The notes under the pieces are model-generated. The model ran no database searches. It had not been told where the DNA came from and was given only the letters and a program-made list of their open reading frames with translations. This document shows positions 8,606-17,209 of a stretch of DNA of 64,000 nucleotides, in pieces (positions within the stretch are counted from its first letter, which is position 1; each line of letters begins with the position of its first letter). The stretch is from an uncultured Caulobacteraceae bacterium (lineage in GTDB: Bacteria > Pseudomonadota > Alphaproteobacteria > Caulobacterales > Caulobacteraceae), in contig CAKZPF010000004.1 in assembly GCA_937138625.1 (NCBI GenBank), positions 434,001-498,000 on the forward strand, written 5' to 3'. The position numbers and the translations under genes were made by a program.

Positions 8606-10423
8606 ATGTGTGGAATTTTGGGTCTGAACAGCCATCATGATGTGGCCGAGCACCTGATCGAGGGCCTGAAGCGGCTGGAATATCGCGGCTATGACAGTGC
8701 GGGTATCGCCACGGTGACCGATGAGGGGCTTCAGCGTCGCAGAGCCTCGGGCAAGATCAGCAACCTCGAAGCCGTTCTGCGCGACCGGCCCTGCCCAGGA
8801 TCACTTGGCATTGGCCATACCCGCTGGGCCACCCACGGCGCGCCCACCGAAACCAATGCCCACCCACATCTGTCTGGCCGTGTTGCGCTGGTGCACAACG
8901 GCATCATTGAAAATTACCGCGAGCTGAAAACTGAATTGGAAAGCCAGGGCCGCGTTTTTGAAAGCGAAACCGACACCGAGGTCATTGCCCATTTGATCGA
9001 TATGGCGCTCGATGCTGGCCACAGCCCGGCCGAGGCCTTTCATCAGGCGCTGGGGCGGTTGACGGGTGCCTTTGGCCTGGCCGTGATTTTTGCCGAAGAC
9101 CGCTTGTTGATGGGCGCGCGCCAGGGCTCGCCATTGGTGGTGGGCTTGGGCGAGAACGAGATGGTGCTGGGGTCTGATGCCATTGCCGTCGCCCCCTTCA
9201 CCCGCCGGGTGATGTACCTGGAAGACGGCGATTGGTGTGTCCTGAGCCAATCGGACGCGCACATCTTTGATGCCCAGGGCGTGACTGTGCAGCGGCCCGT
9301 GAAAACCGTGGCGGCCAGTGCAGCACTCGCGGAAAAGGGCAATTATCGCCACTTTATGCAAAAGGAAATCCACGAACAGCCCGAGGCCATTTCCCGGACA
9401 CTATCGGCCTATGTCAACGCCGCCCGGGGTGACATCGCCGTGCCCGAGGCCTTGGATTTTAACGCCGTCAGCCGCATTCAAATCATCGCCTGCGGCACGG
9501 CCTATTATGCGGGTGCGGTCGCACGTGATCTGTTTGCGCGCTACGCCCACCTGCCGGTGGACATCGAGGTCGCCTCTGAGTTTCGTTACCGCACACCACC
9601 GATGACCCCAGGCACCCTGTCCATGGCCATTTCCCAATCCGGCGAAACCGCCGACACCTTGGCGGCCCTGAAATGGTGCAAGACCCAGGGCCTGCAAACC
9701 GCGGCCCTCGTCAATGTTCACGAAAGCTCGATGGCGCGGGAAGCCGACATCATGCTGCCCACCCATGCGGGCCCCGAAATTGGGGTGGCCTCGACCAAAG
9801 CCTTTACCGCCCAGCTGTCGGCCCTATCGGCGCTGGTGGTGGCCGCCGGACGCGCGCGAGGCGTGTTGTCAGAGGCCCAAACCCAAGAGGCCATTCAACA
9901 CTTGCTGGAAGTGCCCCGCCTGTGTGTTGAAGCCATAGAGTGCGAAACCCAAACCGAAGCCATCGCCCATCAGCTGTTGGACGCGCAAAGCGTGCTGTAC
10001 ATTGGGCGTGGTGCTATGGCATCGCTCGCCTATGAGGGTGCACTGAAGCTGAAAGAGATTTCCTATATCCACGCCGAGGGCTATGCCGCCGGTGAGCTGA
10101 AACACGGCCCCATCGCCCTGGTGGACGAGCACACCCCCATTGTGGCCCTGGCCCCTTCCGACGAGGTGTTTGAGAAAACCTTTTCCAACATCCAAGAGGT
10201 CGCCGCCCGAAGCGGAAAAATCATTATGATTTCAGACGCCGAGGGCTTGAAACGCGCCGAAGGTGTGATCACCGCCGGCCTTGAAATTCCCGCCAGTGAT
10301 CCCCTGATCACGCCCTTGGTGGCCACACCGTCCATTCAGATGTTGGCCTATCACACCGCGCGCCTGAAGGGGGCCGATGTGGACCAACCCCGCAACCTGG
10401 CCAAATCTGTAACCGTGGAGTGA
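8606..10423 (+). CDS. glmS: Glutamine-fructose-6-phosphate aminotransferase
   Basis: Converts fructose-6-phosphate and glutamine to glucosamine-6-phosphate, the first committed step to UDP-GlcNAc for peptidoglycan and lipid A. The 605-residue protein has the N-terminal class II glutamine amidotransferase domain with nucleophile Cys2 (MCGILGL) and HTRWATHG near residue 72, then two SIS domains, and the conserved C-terminus PRNLAKSVTVE. Length is normal. Four bases separate it from the downstream esterase gene, suggesting co-transcription. Confidence 0.97.
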   Translation: MCGILGLNSHHDVAEHLIEGLKRLEYRGYDSAGIATVTDEGLQRRRASGKISNLEAVLRDRPCPGSLGIGHTRWATHGAPTETNAHPHLSGRVALVHNGIIENYRELKTELESQGRVFESETDTEVIAHLIDMALDAGHSPAEAFHQALGRLTGAFGLAVIFAEDRLLMGARQGSPLVVGLGENEMVLGSDAIAVAPFTRRVMYLEDGDWCVLSQSDAHIFDAQGVTVQRPVKTVAASAALAEKGNYRHFMQKEIHEQPEAISRTLSAYVNAARGDIAVPEALDFNAVSRIQIIACGTAYYAGAVARDLFARYAHLPVDIEVASEFRYRTPPMTPGTLSMAISQSGETADTLAALKWCKTQGLQTAALVNVHESSMAREADIMLPTHAGPEIGVASTKAFTAQLSALSALVVAAGRARGVLSEAQTQEAIQHLLEVPRLCVEAIECETQTEAIAHQLLDAQSVLYIGRGAMASLAYEGALKLKEISYIHAEGYAAGELKHGPIALVDEHTPIVALAPSDEVFEKTFSNIQEVAARSGKIIMISDAEGLKRAEGVITAGLEIPASDPLITPLVATPSIQMLAYHTARLKGADVDQPRNLAKSVTVE

Positions 10424-10427
10424 TCTG

Positions 10428-11342
10428 ATGAGCGAAAAGCGCAACTGGAGACAGGGCCTGGGCAGCGTGGCCGTCTCGCTGGTATTCCTAAGCTTGGGCG
10501 TGTTGGTGGCCCAGGCCCCGGCCTTTCGCTGTTCTCCGGCTATGATCAATCTGATCGAAAAGACCCTGAACCTGAGCTATTTTCAATGTCGGGTGGAAGC
10601 GCCCTTTAAGATGCACGGCCGAAACACGGACACAAGGGGCCGCCAAGCGGTGCCCTGCCCCACGGACGCCCATCTGGTGCTGGTCACGGGTCAGTCCAAC
10701 AGCGCCAACTTCCTCATGGCTGATGACTATCAGCACAGCAACGTCTACAACGCCTTTGATGGGCAATGTTATGCGCTGCAGGACCCCGTGTTGGGGGCGA
10801 CCAATCACGCAAAGTCTTTGATGCCGGCCATCGCCAGCAAGCTGGATGTGGACAAACCCTTGGTATTCCTGACCACGGGTTGGAGCTCGACCTCGATCCT
10901 TGATTGGGCCAATCCGGACTTTGAGCTCGCGTCCTATACCAACCAAGAGCTGAAACGCCTGCAAGACCAGGGCTTGACCTTGGAAGCCATGGTCTGGATC
11001 CAAGGCGAACAAGACGCTCACACCACCACGGACTATGAGGCCGAATTTTCCAAAGCCATGGACCTGGTTTTCAACGGCATTGCCGCCCGTGACACCGCCA
11101 CCCTGATCGTCACCCAATCCACCATTTGCGGTCGCCGCACCCCGGATACCCACCTACAAGCCGCCCAGGCCGCCGTGCACCTGGGGGCGCAACCGGCCAT
11201 TGTCGCCATCAACACTGACACCCTGGGGCATGATTTCCGTCATGACACCTGCCATTATAACGCCGCTGGTGTGGAAAAAATCGCCACCGCCATTGCAAAA
11301 CCACTACAAGATGTGTTGACCACGGGCCCAACCGCCCAGTAA
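10428..11342 (+). CDS. SGNH-type (SASA/DUF303) carbohydrate esterase-like protein
   Basis: Putative acetylesterase of the sialate-O-acetylesterase-like SGNH superfamily. The 304-residue protein has an N-terminal hydrophobic segment (about residues 10-30; signal peptide or anchor), then the nucleophile block LVTGQSNS (Ser about residue 88), WIQGEQDA in the middle and a C-terminal CHYNAAG carrying the likely catalytic His. The substrate is unknown; an acetylated glycan or peptidoglycan sugar is reasonable for an exported protein encoded 4 bp after glmS with GGAG before the ATG. I have not seen this pairing as a standard operon. Confidence 0.75.
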   Translation: MSEKRNWRQGLGSVAVSLVFLSLGVLVAQAPAFRCSPAMINLIEKTLNLSYFQCRVEAPFKMHGRNTDTRGRQAVPCPTDAHLVLVTGQSNSANFLMADDYQHSNVYNAFDGQCYALQDPVLGATNHAKSLMPAIASKLDVDKPLVFLTTGWSSTSILDWANPDFELASYTNQELKRLQDQGLTLEAMVWIQGEQDAHTTTDYEAEFSKAMDLVFNGIAARDTATLIVTQSTICGRRTPDTHLQAAQAAVHLGAQPAIVAINTDTLGHDFRHDTCHYNAAGVEKIATAIAKPLQDVLTTGPTAQ

Positions 11343-11373
11343 AAGAATGTGATCATCTTTTGGGGAGCTGACC

Positions 11374-11598
11374 ATGGCCAAAACCTACAAACGCGGTGAA
11401 TGCGACGTCACCAACCACCAAGCCACCTATGATGCCTTTATGGCCATCTCGAAATGGGGATCCCTGATCATTGCCGTTGGTGTGCTGTTTTTCTCGGCGT
11501 GGTTGGCTTCTCCGCTCAGCTGGTTCACAGCGGCCTTTTTGTCAGGCGTGGTGGCGGTTGTTGGTGGCTGGTACCTGCTGACCGCCAAAGGGCACTGA
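11374..11598 (+). CDS. aa3-type cytochrome c oxidase subunit IV-like small membrane protein
   Basis: A 74-residue protein with the HQATYDAFMAISKWGS motif followed by two hydrophobic segments (about residues 28-46 and 49-68). This matches the short bacterial aa3 oxidase subunit IV family (COX4_pro_2), which usually has a single helix, so the second helix here is a variation. Strong SD site GGGGAG upstream of ATG 11374. No other oxidase subunit gene lies in the window, so it is detached from the main oxidase operon. Confidence 0.75.
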   Translation: MAKTYKRGECDVTNHQATYDAFMAISKWGSLIIAVGVLFFSAWLASPLSWFTAAFLSGVVAVVGGWYLLTAKGH

Positions 11599-11625
11599 TC
11601 GCTCATTCGATATGAGCCAGAGATA

Positions 11626-11655
11626 GAAAAGCCCGCAAAAATGCGGGCTTTTTAT
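11626..11655 (+). terminator. Intrinsic terminator after the glmS group
   Basis: GCCCGC (11631-11636), AAAAAT loop, GCGGGC (11643-11648), then T5 and an AT-rich tail. Confidence 0.88.
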
Positions 11656-11721
11656 TATTTATTATTCTAGCTTCTGTCTTGGCACCCCTTGGTAACCCTT
11701 GGCAACACATGTTCTGACCAC

Positions 11722-11759
11722 AAAAAACGCTCGGCAGCCCCTGGGCCCGAGCGTTTTTT
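11722..11759. terminator. Bidirectional terminator after rpsU
   Basis: A6 then CGCTCGG (11728-11734), loop, CCGAGCG (11747-11753) and T6. It lies immediately downstream of the minus-strand rpsU gene. Confidence 0.85.
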
Positions 11760-11784
11760 CAATCTTAACCCGTCGAATGACAGC

Positions 11785-11994
11785 CTAGATCAAACCATCC
11801 CGCTGCATGCGCTTGCGCTGCAATTTGCGCGCACGGCGAACGGCCTCGGCCTTTTGGCGGGCGCGTTTTTCTGATGGTTTTTCATAATGGGTTTGGCGTT
11901 TCATTTCGCGAAACGTGCCTTCCCGCTGCATTTTTTTCTTCAGCGCTTTCAATGCCTGATCGACATTGTTGTCACGCACAAAAATCTGTACGAT
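11785..11994 (-). CDS. rpsU: Ribosomal protein bS21, probable AUC start
   Basis: Protein of the 30S subunit near the anti-SD region. The frame encodes [18 protein letters not shown], the conserved N-terminus of bS21, then [20 protein letters not shown] and a basic tail; 69 residues with the initiator. The only ATG/GTG/TTG start in this frame is GTG 11979, which would delete five conserved residues (VQIFV) and lies 22 nt from the SD site. The strong SD GGAGG (complement of 12002-12008) sits about 7 nt before ATC 11994-11992, directly ahead of the conserved VQIFV. The frame is closed by a TGA just upstream, so ATC is the best-supported start. The ATG at 12001 is out of frame and meets a stop after nine codons. 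A single-base sequence error is the alternative. Confidence 0.9.
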   Translation of the reverse strand: MVQIFVRDNNVDQALKALKKKMQREGTFREMKRQTHYEKPSEKRARQKAEAVRRARKLQRKRMQRDGLI

Positions 11995-12220
11995 GGGTCA
12001 TCCCTCCTTTGACATGCCTGTACCGGTACAACCCAGCAGGATACAGACAAAACGTTAACACTTCACAAGCGAAACTTGTCGGTTGGTGGGTCTCCTAGCA
12101 AACCTAGGCGATCTTGTCCAAACGTTTTTTACCCGTGCATGGGGCTTTTTCGCCAGCTGTGGTCCGGTGCCCATCAGATCTGGATTGTGGCGGCTCCGTC
12201 CTTGCGTTAAGACTTGGCCT

Positions 12221-12871
12221 ATGAGCGCCGATACTGCCCCCAATGCCCTTGAGGCCTTGGCCCATGACCTGGCCGAGGCCGCCCGTGAACGCGCCCCCCA
12301 CCAGGGCTGGACCTGGCAAACTCTCGAGGCCGCTGCCCATGCGCTGGGTCACCCGCCCGAGGTCGCGCGCGCTGTCTTTCCACAAGGACCCGTGGCGACC
12401 ATTGATCACATCGCTTTGCGGGCGGATCAGACCACTTTCCAGCGCTTGAAAAATACAGACCTGAGCGAGATGAAAATCCGTAACCGCATCCGCACTGGCG
12501 TGCTGTGGCGTCTTGAGGACGACCTGGCCCACCCCGAGGCCACCCGCCGTGCCATCGCACGCCTGCTGCTGCCGGACGCGGGCACCCAAGGCCCGCGGCT
12601 GTTGTGGCGAACTGCCGACCACATTTGGCGTGGCATAGGGGATCCGTCCCTTGACGAGAATTATTATTCTAAGCGCACGCTGCTGGCGGGCATTTGGAAA
12701 CAGGTTGTGCTGACGGCCATTGCTGACGGCAAAGATGCGGCCCAACAGGTTTTGGATCGCCGCATTGATGACGTCATGCGCTTTGAAGGTTTCAAACGCA
12801 AACTGCCGACGTTTGACCTAGAGGGGATGATGGGCACGCTGGGGGCCTGGCGGCACCGGGCCCATACCTAG
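12221..12871 (+). CDS. COQ9 family ubiquinone biosynthesis protein
   Basis: COQ9-family lipid-binding protein that assists ubiquinone synthesis. The 216-residue protein has the TetR-like fold typical of the family, the block RIRTGVLWRLEDDL near the middle and the diagnostic DENYYSKRTLLAGIWK followed by LTAIADGKD. ATG 12221 gives a start near the first conserved helix (ALEALAHDLAEAA); an in-frame ATG at 12083 would add 46 unconserved residues that run into the rpsU promoter region. No strong SD site. Convergent with purK. Confidence 0.88.
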   Translation: MSADTAPNALEALAHDLAEAARERAPHQGWTWQTLEAAAHALGHPPEVARAVFPQGPVATIDHIALRADQTTFQRLKNTDLSEMKIRNRIRTGVLWRLEDDLAHPEATRRAIARLLLPDAGTQGPRLLWRTADHIWRGIGDPSLDENYYSKRTLLAGIWKQVVLTAIADGKDAAQQVLDRRIDDVMRFEGFKRKLPTFDLEGMMGTLGAWRHRAHT

Positions 12872-12884
12872 CACGAAGCCCCGC

Positions 12885-13955
12885 TTAGGATTTGTTTTTT
12901 AAGAGATTGATGTGGGCCATTTTTCGGCCATCTCGCCATTGATTTTTGCCGTAATAATGCAAATGGGCATGGGGGTGGTCCAAATGGTGGGTCCAGTCCT
13001 CGGCCGCCGCGCCGATCACATTCAACATCATCACATCCGCATGCCGATCAGGCACCGCCAAAGGCCAACCGGAAATGGCCCGAATATGCTGAGAAAACTG
13101 CGAAGTGGCACAGCCATCTTGGGTCCAATGGCCCGAGTTGTGCACCCGTGGCGCACATTCATTGACCAGAATTTTGCCATCCGCAAGCTCGAAAAACTCA
13201 ACGGCCAGCACGCCGATATACCCCAGGGCCTCGGCGGCCTGTTGGGCGATTTGCACACCGCGCGCCAGGCTGCGCGCCCCCATGCCACCAGGCACGGTCG
13301 AGGTGCGCAATATACCACCCTCATGCACATTTTCAGCGGCCTCATAGGCTTGCATCGCGCCATCAACGCCGCGGGCCACAATCACCGAAAACTCCCGGAC
13401 AAAGGGCGCATAGCCTTCTAAAATCGCCGGGCGCTTTTGCAAGGTGTCATAGGCCGCAGACAGGTCCGCCCCAGGTTGCAGGCGCAACTGCCCTTTGCCG
13501 TCATAGCCCTCACGCCGGGTTTTCAAAATGGCGGGCAAACCTACGGCTTGGGCCCCCGCCTGCAAATCCGCCAAACTGTCAACGGCCGCGATGGGCACGG
13601 TCTCGGCACCCAAATTTTGGAAAAACTGTTTCTCGATCAGACGATCTTGCGCCACCTCGAGGGCCTTCACACCAGGGCGCAACGGCACACCCGTGGCCTC
13701 GACGGCCTGGGCCGTGACCAAGGGCACATTCTCAAATTCCAAAGTGACCACATCACAAGCCTGCGCAAATCTCTCAACGGCCTCGAGGTTCACATACGGC
13801 GCACAGGTGTGCTGGGCCGCCACCCGAAAGGCCGGGCTGTTGGCGTCGGGGGCAAAGACATGCACGTCCATGCCCATCTCGGCCGCGGCCAAGGCCAACA
13901 TGCGCCCCAGCTGCCCGCCGCCCAAGATGCCGATCACGGATCCAGGGGCCAACAT
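12885..13955 (-). CDS. purK: N5-carboxyaminoimidazole ribonucleotide synthase
   Basis: ATP-dependent carboxylation of AIR to N5-CAIR in purine synthesis. The 356-residue ATP-grasp protein begins with the Rossmann-like GILGGGQLGRMLA, continues with KTRREGYDGKGQ in the ATP-binding lobe and ends with EFFELADGKILVNECAPRVHNSGHWT, all characteristic of PurK. ATG 13955 places the start 5 nt after the purE stop; a longer frame from 14015 would overlap purE. Co-transcribed with purE, which uses its product. Confidence 0.96.
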   Translation of the reverse strand: MLAPGSVIGILGGGQLGRMLALAAAEMGMDVHVFAPDANSPAFRVAAQHTCAPYVNLEAVERFAQACDVVTLEFENVPLVTAQAVEATGVPLRPGVKALEVAQDRLIEKQFFQNLGAETVPIAAVDSLADLQAGAQAVGLPAILKTRREGYDGKGQLRLQPGADLSAAYDTLQKRPAILEGYAPFVREFSVIVARGVDGAMQAYEAAENVHEGGILRTSTVPGGMGARSLARGVQIAQQAAEALGYIGVLAVEFFELADGKILVNECAPRVHNSGHWTQDGCATSQFSQHIRAISGWPLAVPDRHADVMMLNVIGAAAEDWTHHLDHPHAHLHYYGKNQWRDGRKMAHINLLKNKS

Positions 13956-13960
13956 CACCG

Positions 13961-14446
13961 TCAAGACTCGTCTGTCGGGGTTTCGGGTACACTGGCGGTT
14001 TGGGCTTGGCGCCAAGCCACCAAAGCCTTTGCCACTTCAGGATTTTGCAAGGCCACAATTTGCGCCGCCAACAGGCCTGCGTTTTTTGCCCCCGCCGGCC
14101 CAATGGCCAAGGTGCCCACGGGCACGCCCTTGGGCATTTGCACAATCGAGAGCAAACTGTCCAAGCCCTGCAAGCCCGTGGCCGCCACCGGCACCCCCAA
14201 AACGGGCAATGGCGTCATCGAGGCCGCCATGCCGGGCAAATGGGCCGCCCCACCCGCCGCCGCGACAATCACTTGAAAGCCCCGGTCTTTGGCAGTGCTG
14301 GCGAATTCATACAAGCGTTGGGGCGTGCGATGTGCCGAGACGACCTTGGCCTCGAACGTTACACCCAATTCCGTCAGGATTTCAGCGGCATGGGTCATGA
14401 CCGGCCAATCCGATCGACTTCCCATAATCAACGCCACGTCTGCCAT
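13961..14446 (-). CDS. purE: N5-carboxyaminoimidazole ribonucleotide mutase
   Basis: Rearranges N5-CAIR to CAIR, the step after PurK. The 161-residue protein begins [17 protein letters not shown], has [13 protein letters not shown] and [12 protein letters not shown] in the active-site region, and the [10 protein letters not shown] segment. ATG 14446 is chosen because AGGAGG lies 5-6 nt upstream. The C-terminal 15 residues ([12 protein letters not shown]) extend slightly past the usual end. First gene of a purEK operon. Confidence 0.96.
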   Translation of the reverse strand: MADVALIMGSRSDWPVMTHAAEILTELGVTFEAKVVSAHRTPQRLYEFASTAKDRGFQVIVAAAGGAAHLPGMAASMTPLPVLGVPVAATGLQGLDSLLSIVQMPKGVPVGTLAIGPAGAKNAGLLAAQIVALQNPEVAKALVAWRQAQTASVPETPTDES

Positions 14447-14564
14447 TGGGGCCTCCTGACCCTTGGTGAAAGGAAGCCGCCCACCTAGCGGATTTGCCAC
14501 GAAAAATCAAGGCACAGCATGCTGAAGACTTGACGAAAACATGATATCATGACGCTATAGAGAT

Positions 14565-15314
14565 ATGGTTGAGCCCGTAAACAATCAAACCAACCTGCCC
14601 GGCCGCGAACCCCAACGCCGGGGCACGGCCATGCGGGCCTATACACGCCAAGAGGCCGCAACCCATTCGCCCTCGGCCGCGCCGCGGGACGAGGTCAGCA
14701 TCATGGGCATCCCCCAGCGGGACCTGACACCGCCCGTGCAAGTTGCCCTGCAGCAGCTGATGGCCGAAGTTCACGACCTGCGCCAACAAAATGACGGCTT
14801 GAAAAACCGCGTCCGGGAGCTCGAAGGCCTAGCCGACACTGATCCCTTGTTGCCGGTTTTCAATCGCCGCGCCTTTATGCGGGAGCTGAAACGCATTCTG
14901 GCCTTTGCCACTCGTCATAACATGCCCGCCAGCCTGGTTTATATTGACATGAACCGCTTCAAAGCCATCAATGATGAACATGGGCACGCCGTGGGGGATG
15001 CCGCCCTGAAGCATGTGGTGAATGTGATCAAGGACCACATCCGGGAAACGGACATTTTGGGCCGTCTGGGCGGGGACGAATTTGGTGTGCTGCTGCCCGC
15101 CGCCGATGCCAAAGGGGCCGAGGACAAGGCCAAGCACCTCGAGGCCATCATCGCCGCTCACCCCTTGCGCTTGACGGGTGGGCGTCACCTGCCCCTGTCT
15201 ATCACCTATGGCTTGCGCACCTTCACCGATGCCCCTGACGCCGAAGCCATCTTGGCTGAGGCTGACGCCCGCATGCTGACGCGCAAATCTTATCAGACTC
15301 AACGAGACCGATAA
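14565..15314 (+). CDS. Diguanylate cyclase with intact GGDEF
   Basis: Synthesises c-di-GMP from two GTP. The 249-residue protein has an N-terminal region without a recognised sensor domain (about 1-75), a short coiled coil (about 60-88, LRQQNDGLKNRVRELEG) and a GGDEF domain (about 90-245). GGDEF itself is intact in GRLGGDEFGVL, and RETD five residues before it matches the inhibitory I-site, so product inhibition is expected. No membrane segment. Start 14565 is tentative; ATG 14703 (before GIPQRDL) is a possible alternative. Opposes the EAL protein at the left end in function. Confidence 0.88.
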   Translation: MVEPVNNQTNLPGREPQRRGTAMRAYTRQEAATHSPSAAPRDEVSIMGIPQRDLTPPVQVALQQLMAEVHDLRQQNDGLKNRVRELEGLADTDPLLPVFNRRAFMRELKRILAFATRHNMPASLVYIDMNRFKAINDEHGHAVGDAALKHVVNVIKDHIRETDILGRLGGDEFGVLLPAADAKGAEDKAKHLEAIIAAHPLRLTGGRHLPLSITYGLRTFTDAPDAEAILAEADARMLTRKSYQTQRDR

Positions 15315-15326
15315 GCCTTTGGGTGA

Positions 15327-15578
15327 TTAAGCAATGATGTCGGGGTTCAGCAGATCTTCGAAATATTGGATTTGATCGCGCAGGATCAGTTTCTTTTTCT
15401 TCAGACGCATCAAACGGATTTGGTCGACGTTTTCCGCCTGCATCATGGCACTGACGGCGGCGTCCAGATCACGGTGTTCTTCACGCAAATCATGCAGACG
15501 GCGTTCAATCTCGGCCGGGCTCAGGTCCTGGGTTTTTAACTCTTGAATATGGGCCTGATCTTGGGTCAGTTCGGTCAT
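15327..15578 (-). CDS. YdcH/DUF465 small coiled-coil protein
   Basis: Uncharacterised 83-residue protein of the DUF465 (YdcH) family. It is almost entirely a charged coiled coil, with LREEHRDLDAAVSAMM, IRLMRLKKKKLILRDQI and the C-terminal PDIIA typical of the family. No biochemical role is established. A related 56-residue protein is encoded at 16951-17121. Confidence 0.85.
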   Translation of the reverse strand: MTELTQDQAHIQELKTQDLSPAEIERRLHDLREEHRDLDAAVSAMMQAENVDQIRLMRLKKKKLILRDQIQYFEDLLNPDIIA

Positions 15579-15637
15579 CGAGATGTCCTGTTGTGCACGC
15601 GCGGTGAAACCTGACGTTTACCTTTACCACCAAAAGG

Positions 15638-16150
15638 TTAATGCATTGCGAAGAGGGCGACAAGACGCTTTGACAAAGCCCGCAGTTTTGGGTGGTGTTT
15701 GTCTGCGCCCATCATGGGTGCCAAATGCTGAAACACACCCAACAGCGTGTCCACGTCGGCCGGATCCACACGCGCGCCAGACAAAGCCGCCAGCCCTGTT
15801 AACATCGCCCGCTCGCCAGCCAGTTCTGAACTCATGATCTGTTGCCGCACCTGGGTGGTCAGGATCATCTGCGCGCCCTCGCCCGATTGTTTCAGTTGAT
15901 CCCGCGCCTGACGCAAGGGGCGCAAGGCGGCCTCCCACATCTGCGCCAACGCCACCGCCGCCTCGGCTTGGGCGGGCACGTCACGCCCACGCAAAGCCTC
16001 GTAGGCCGCCCACAACAGCAACGATACACAATGCCCGCCTTCGTCTTGCAAGATCAGACAATCCCGGCGCACCTCGGGGTCTTGGTACATGGCCAAAACA
16101 TAAGACCACAGGGCTTCGAAACCTTCGGCGTTTGGCGGGGCTTTAGTCAT
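15638..16150 (-). CDS. TIGR02444-like uncharacterised protein
   Basis: A 170-residue protein with the pattern ALWSYVLAMYQDPEVRRDCLILQDEGGHCVSLLLW cut across its N-terminal half (described here by its blocks LWSYVLAMYQ, CLILQDEGG and VSLLLWAAYEAL). This matches my recollection of the TIGR02444 family of unknown function. The rest is helical and Ala/Leu rich. Its start overlaps the end of ubiX by 8 bp, so the two are probably translationally coupled. No signal peptide. Confidence 0.72.
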   Translation of the reverse strand: MTKAPPNAEGFEALWSYVLAMYQDPEVRRDCLILQDEGGHCVSLLLWAAYEALRGRDVPAQAEAAVALAQMWEAALRPLRQARDQLKQSGEGAQMILTTQVRQQIMSSELAGERAMLTGLAALSGARVDPADVDTLLGVFQHLAPMMGADKHHPKLRALSKRLVALFAMH

Positions 16151-16730
16151 TTTGATGATGCGGCGGCTGCCACACCTTTCCTGCGGACCAGCTGAGCCCC
16201 AGGCCCGCCAAAGCCCGCGCCACCGACTGATCCACCAGATCCTGAACGGTTTGTGGTCGCGTGTAAAAGGCGGGCACCGGCGGGCAAATGGTTGCGCCCA
16301 TTTCCGCCAAGGCCGTCATGGTGCGCAAATGCCCCAGATGAAACGGCGCTTCGCGCACCATCAACACCAAGGGCCGACGTTCTTTCAAGGTCACATCCGC
16401 CGCCCGGCTGATCAGATTGCCGGTCACACCGGTGGCGATTTCCGACATGGTTTTGATGGAACAGGGCGCAATGATCATACCACCCATGGGCACCGAGCCC
16501 GATGCGATCGTGGCGCCAATATCGCCCACCTTGTGCACAACTGTCGCCCGCTCGCGAAACTCATGGGCGGTCCAATCGGTCTCAAGGCTCAGGGTCAGCT
16601 CGGCGGCCTTGGACATCACCAGGTGGCTGGGCACGTCCATTTCGGCCAAGGCGTCCAAAACCCGCAGACCATAGACACTGCCCGAAGCCCCCGTAATCCC
16701 CACAATGATCGGTTTTGCTGTCATCTGCAT
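16143..16730 (-). CDS. ubiX: Flavin prenyltransferase UbiX
   Basis: Attaches a dimethylallyl group to FMN to make prenylated FMN, the cofactor of UbiD decarboxylase in ubiquinone synthesis. The 195-residue protein begins with IIVGITGASGSVYGLRVL and contains the conserved SGSVPMGGMIIAPCS(I)KTMSEIA block and the phosphate-binding EAPFHLGHLR. Start at 16730 or at ATG 16724. Overlaps the TIGR02444-like gene by 8 bp. Together with COQ9 it points to aerobic ubiquinone synthesis. Confidence 0.95.
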   Translation of the reverse strand: MQMTAKPIIVGITGASGSVYGLRVLDALAEMDVPSHLVMSKAAELTLSLETDWTAHEFRERATVVHKVGDIGATIASGSVPMGGMIIAPCSIKTMSEIATGVTGNLISRAADVTLKERRPLVLMVREAPFHLGHLRTMTALAEMGATICPPVPAFYTRPQTVQDLVDQSVARALAGLGLSWSAGKVWQPPHHQND

Positions 16731-16950
16731 CGCTATGCCAAAGAGCTGTCAAAGAAACGTGAACTGACAGATTGCCAATTTTATGATCTAATCACTCTGT
16801 TAACCATAAAAAACACGATAAGGGTACAGCCAATCTTATAAAAACCAAAAGAAAACACTGAATTTGGGGGCTGTCATCTGCAACCCGACCCGGTTTGCCG
16901 TTAACCATTTGAATGCGGCCCTGGGTCAATCTCATAAGAGGAGGAACTCA

Positions 16951-17121
16951 ATGACTGTTGATGCACGGATTGAAACTTTGGATCGGAAACACAAAGACCT
17001 AGAAACCCGCATCACCCACTCTATGAACTCTCCCGCCGTGGATCCCATAGAACTCAGACGCATGAAACAAATGAAGCTCTGGCTGAAAGATCAGATTTCA
17101 GAACTGAAAACCCGGCATTAA
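16951..17121 (+). CDS. Second, shorter DUF465-like protein
   Basis: A 56-residue coiled-coil protein beginning MTVDARIETLDRKHKDLE and ending in KLWLKDQISELKTRH. The HKDLE and MKLWLKDQI segments correspond to the EHRDLD and LILRDQI segments of the DUF465 protein at 15327, so the two are probable paralogues. AGAGGAGG immediately before ATG 16951 fixes the start; an upstream in-frame ATG at 16864 has no SD. A strong terminator follows, so it is a single-gene transcript. Function unknown. Confidence 0.8.
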   Translation: MTVDARIETLDRKHKDLETRITHSMNSPAVDPIELRRMKQMKLWLKDQISELKTRH

Positions 17122-17145
17122 CACACAAGCCTGATGACAAAAACC

Positions 17146-17174
17146 AAACCCCGCTGGCGCACCAGCGGGGTTTT
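17146..17174. terminator. Intrinsic terminator
   Basis: CCCCGCTGG (17149-17157), CGCA loop, CCAGCGGGG (17162-17170), T4; the A-rich left flank lets it also serve the minus-strand gene ending at 17210. Confidence 0.87.
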
Positions 17175-17209
17175 CTGATCAATATGCTGGAAGCGAGAAG
17201 ATCCAAGCC

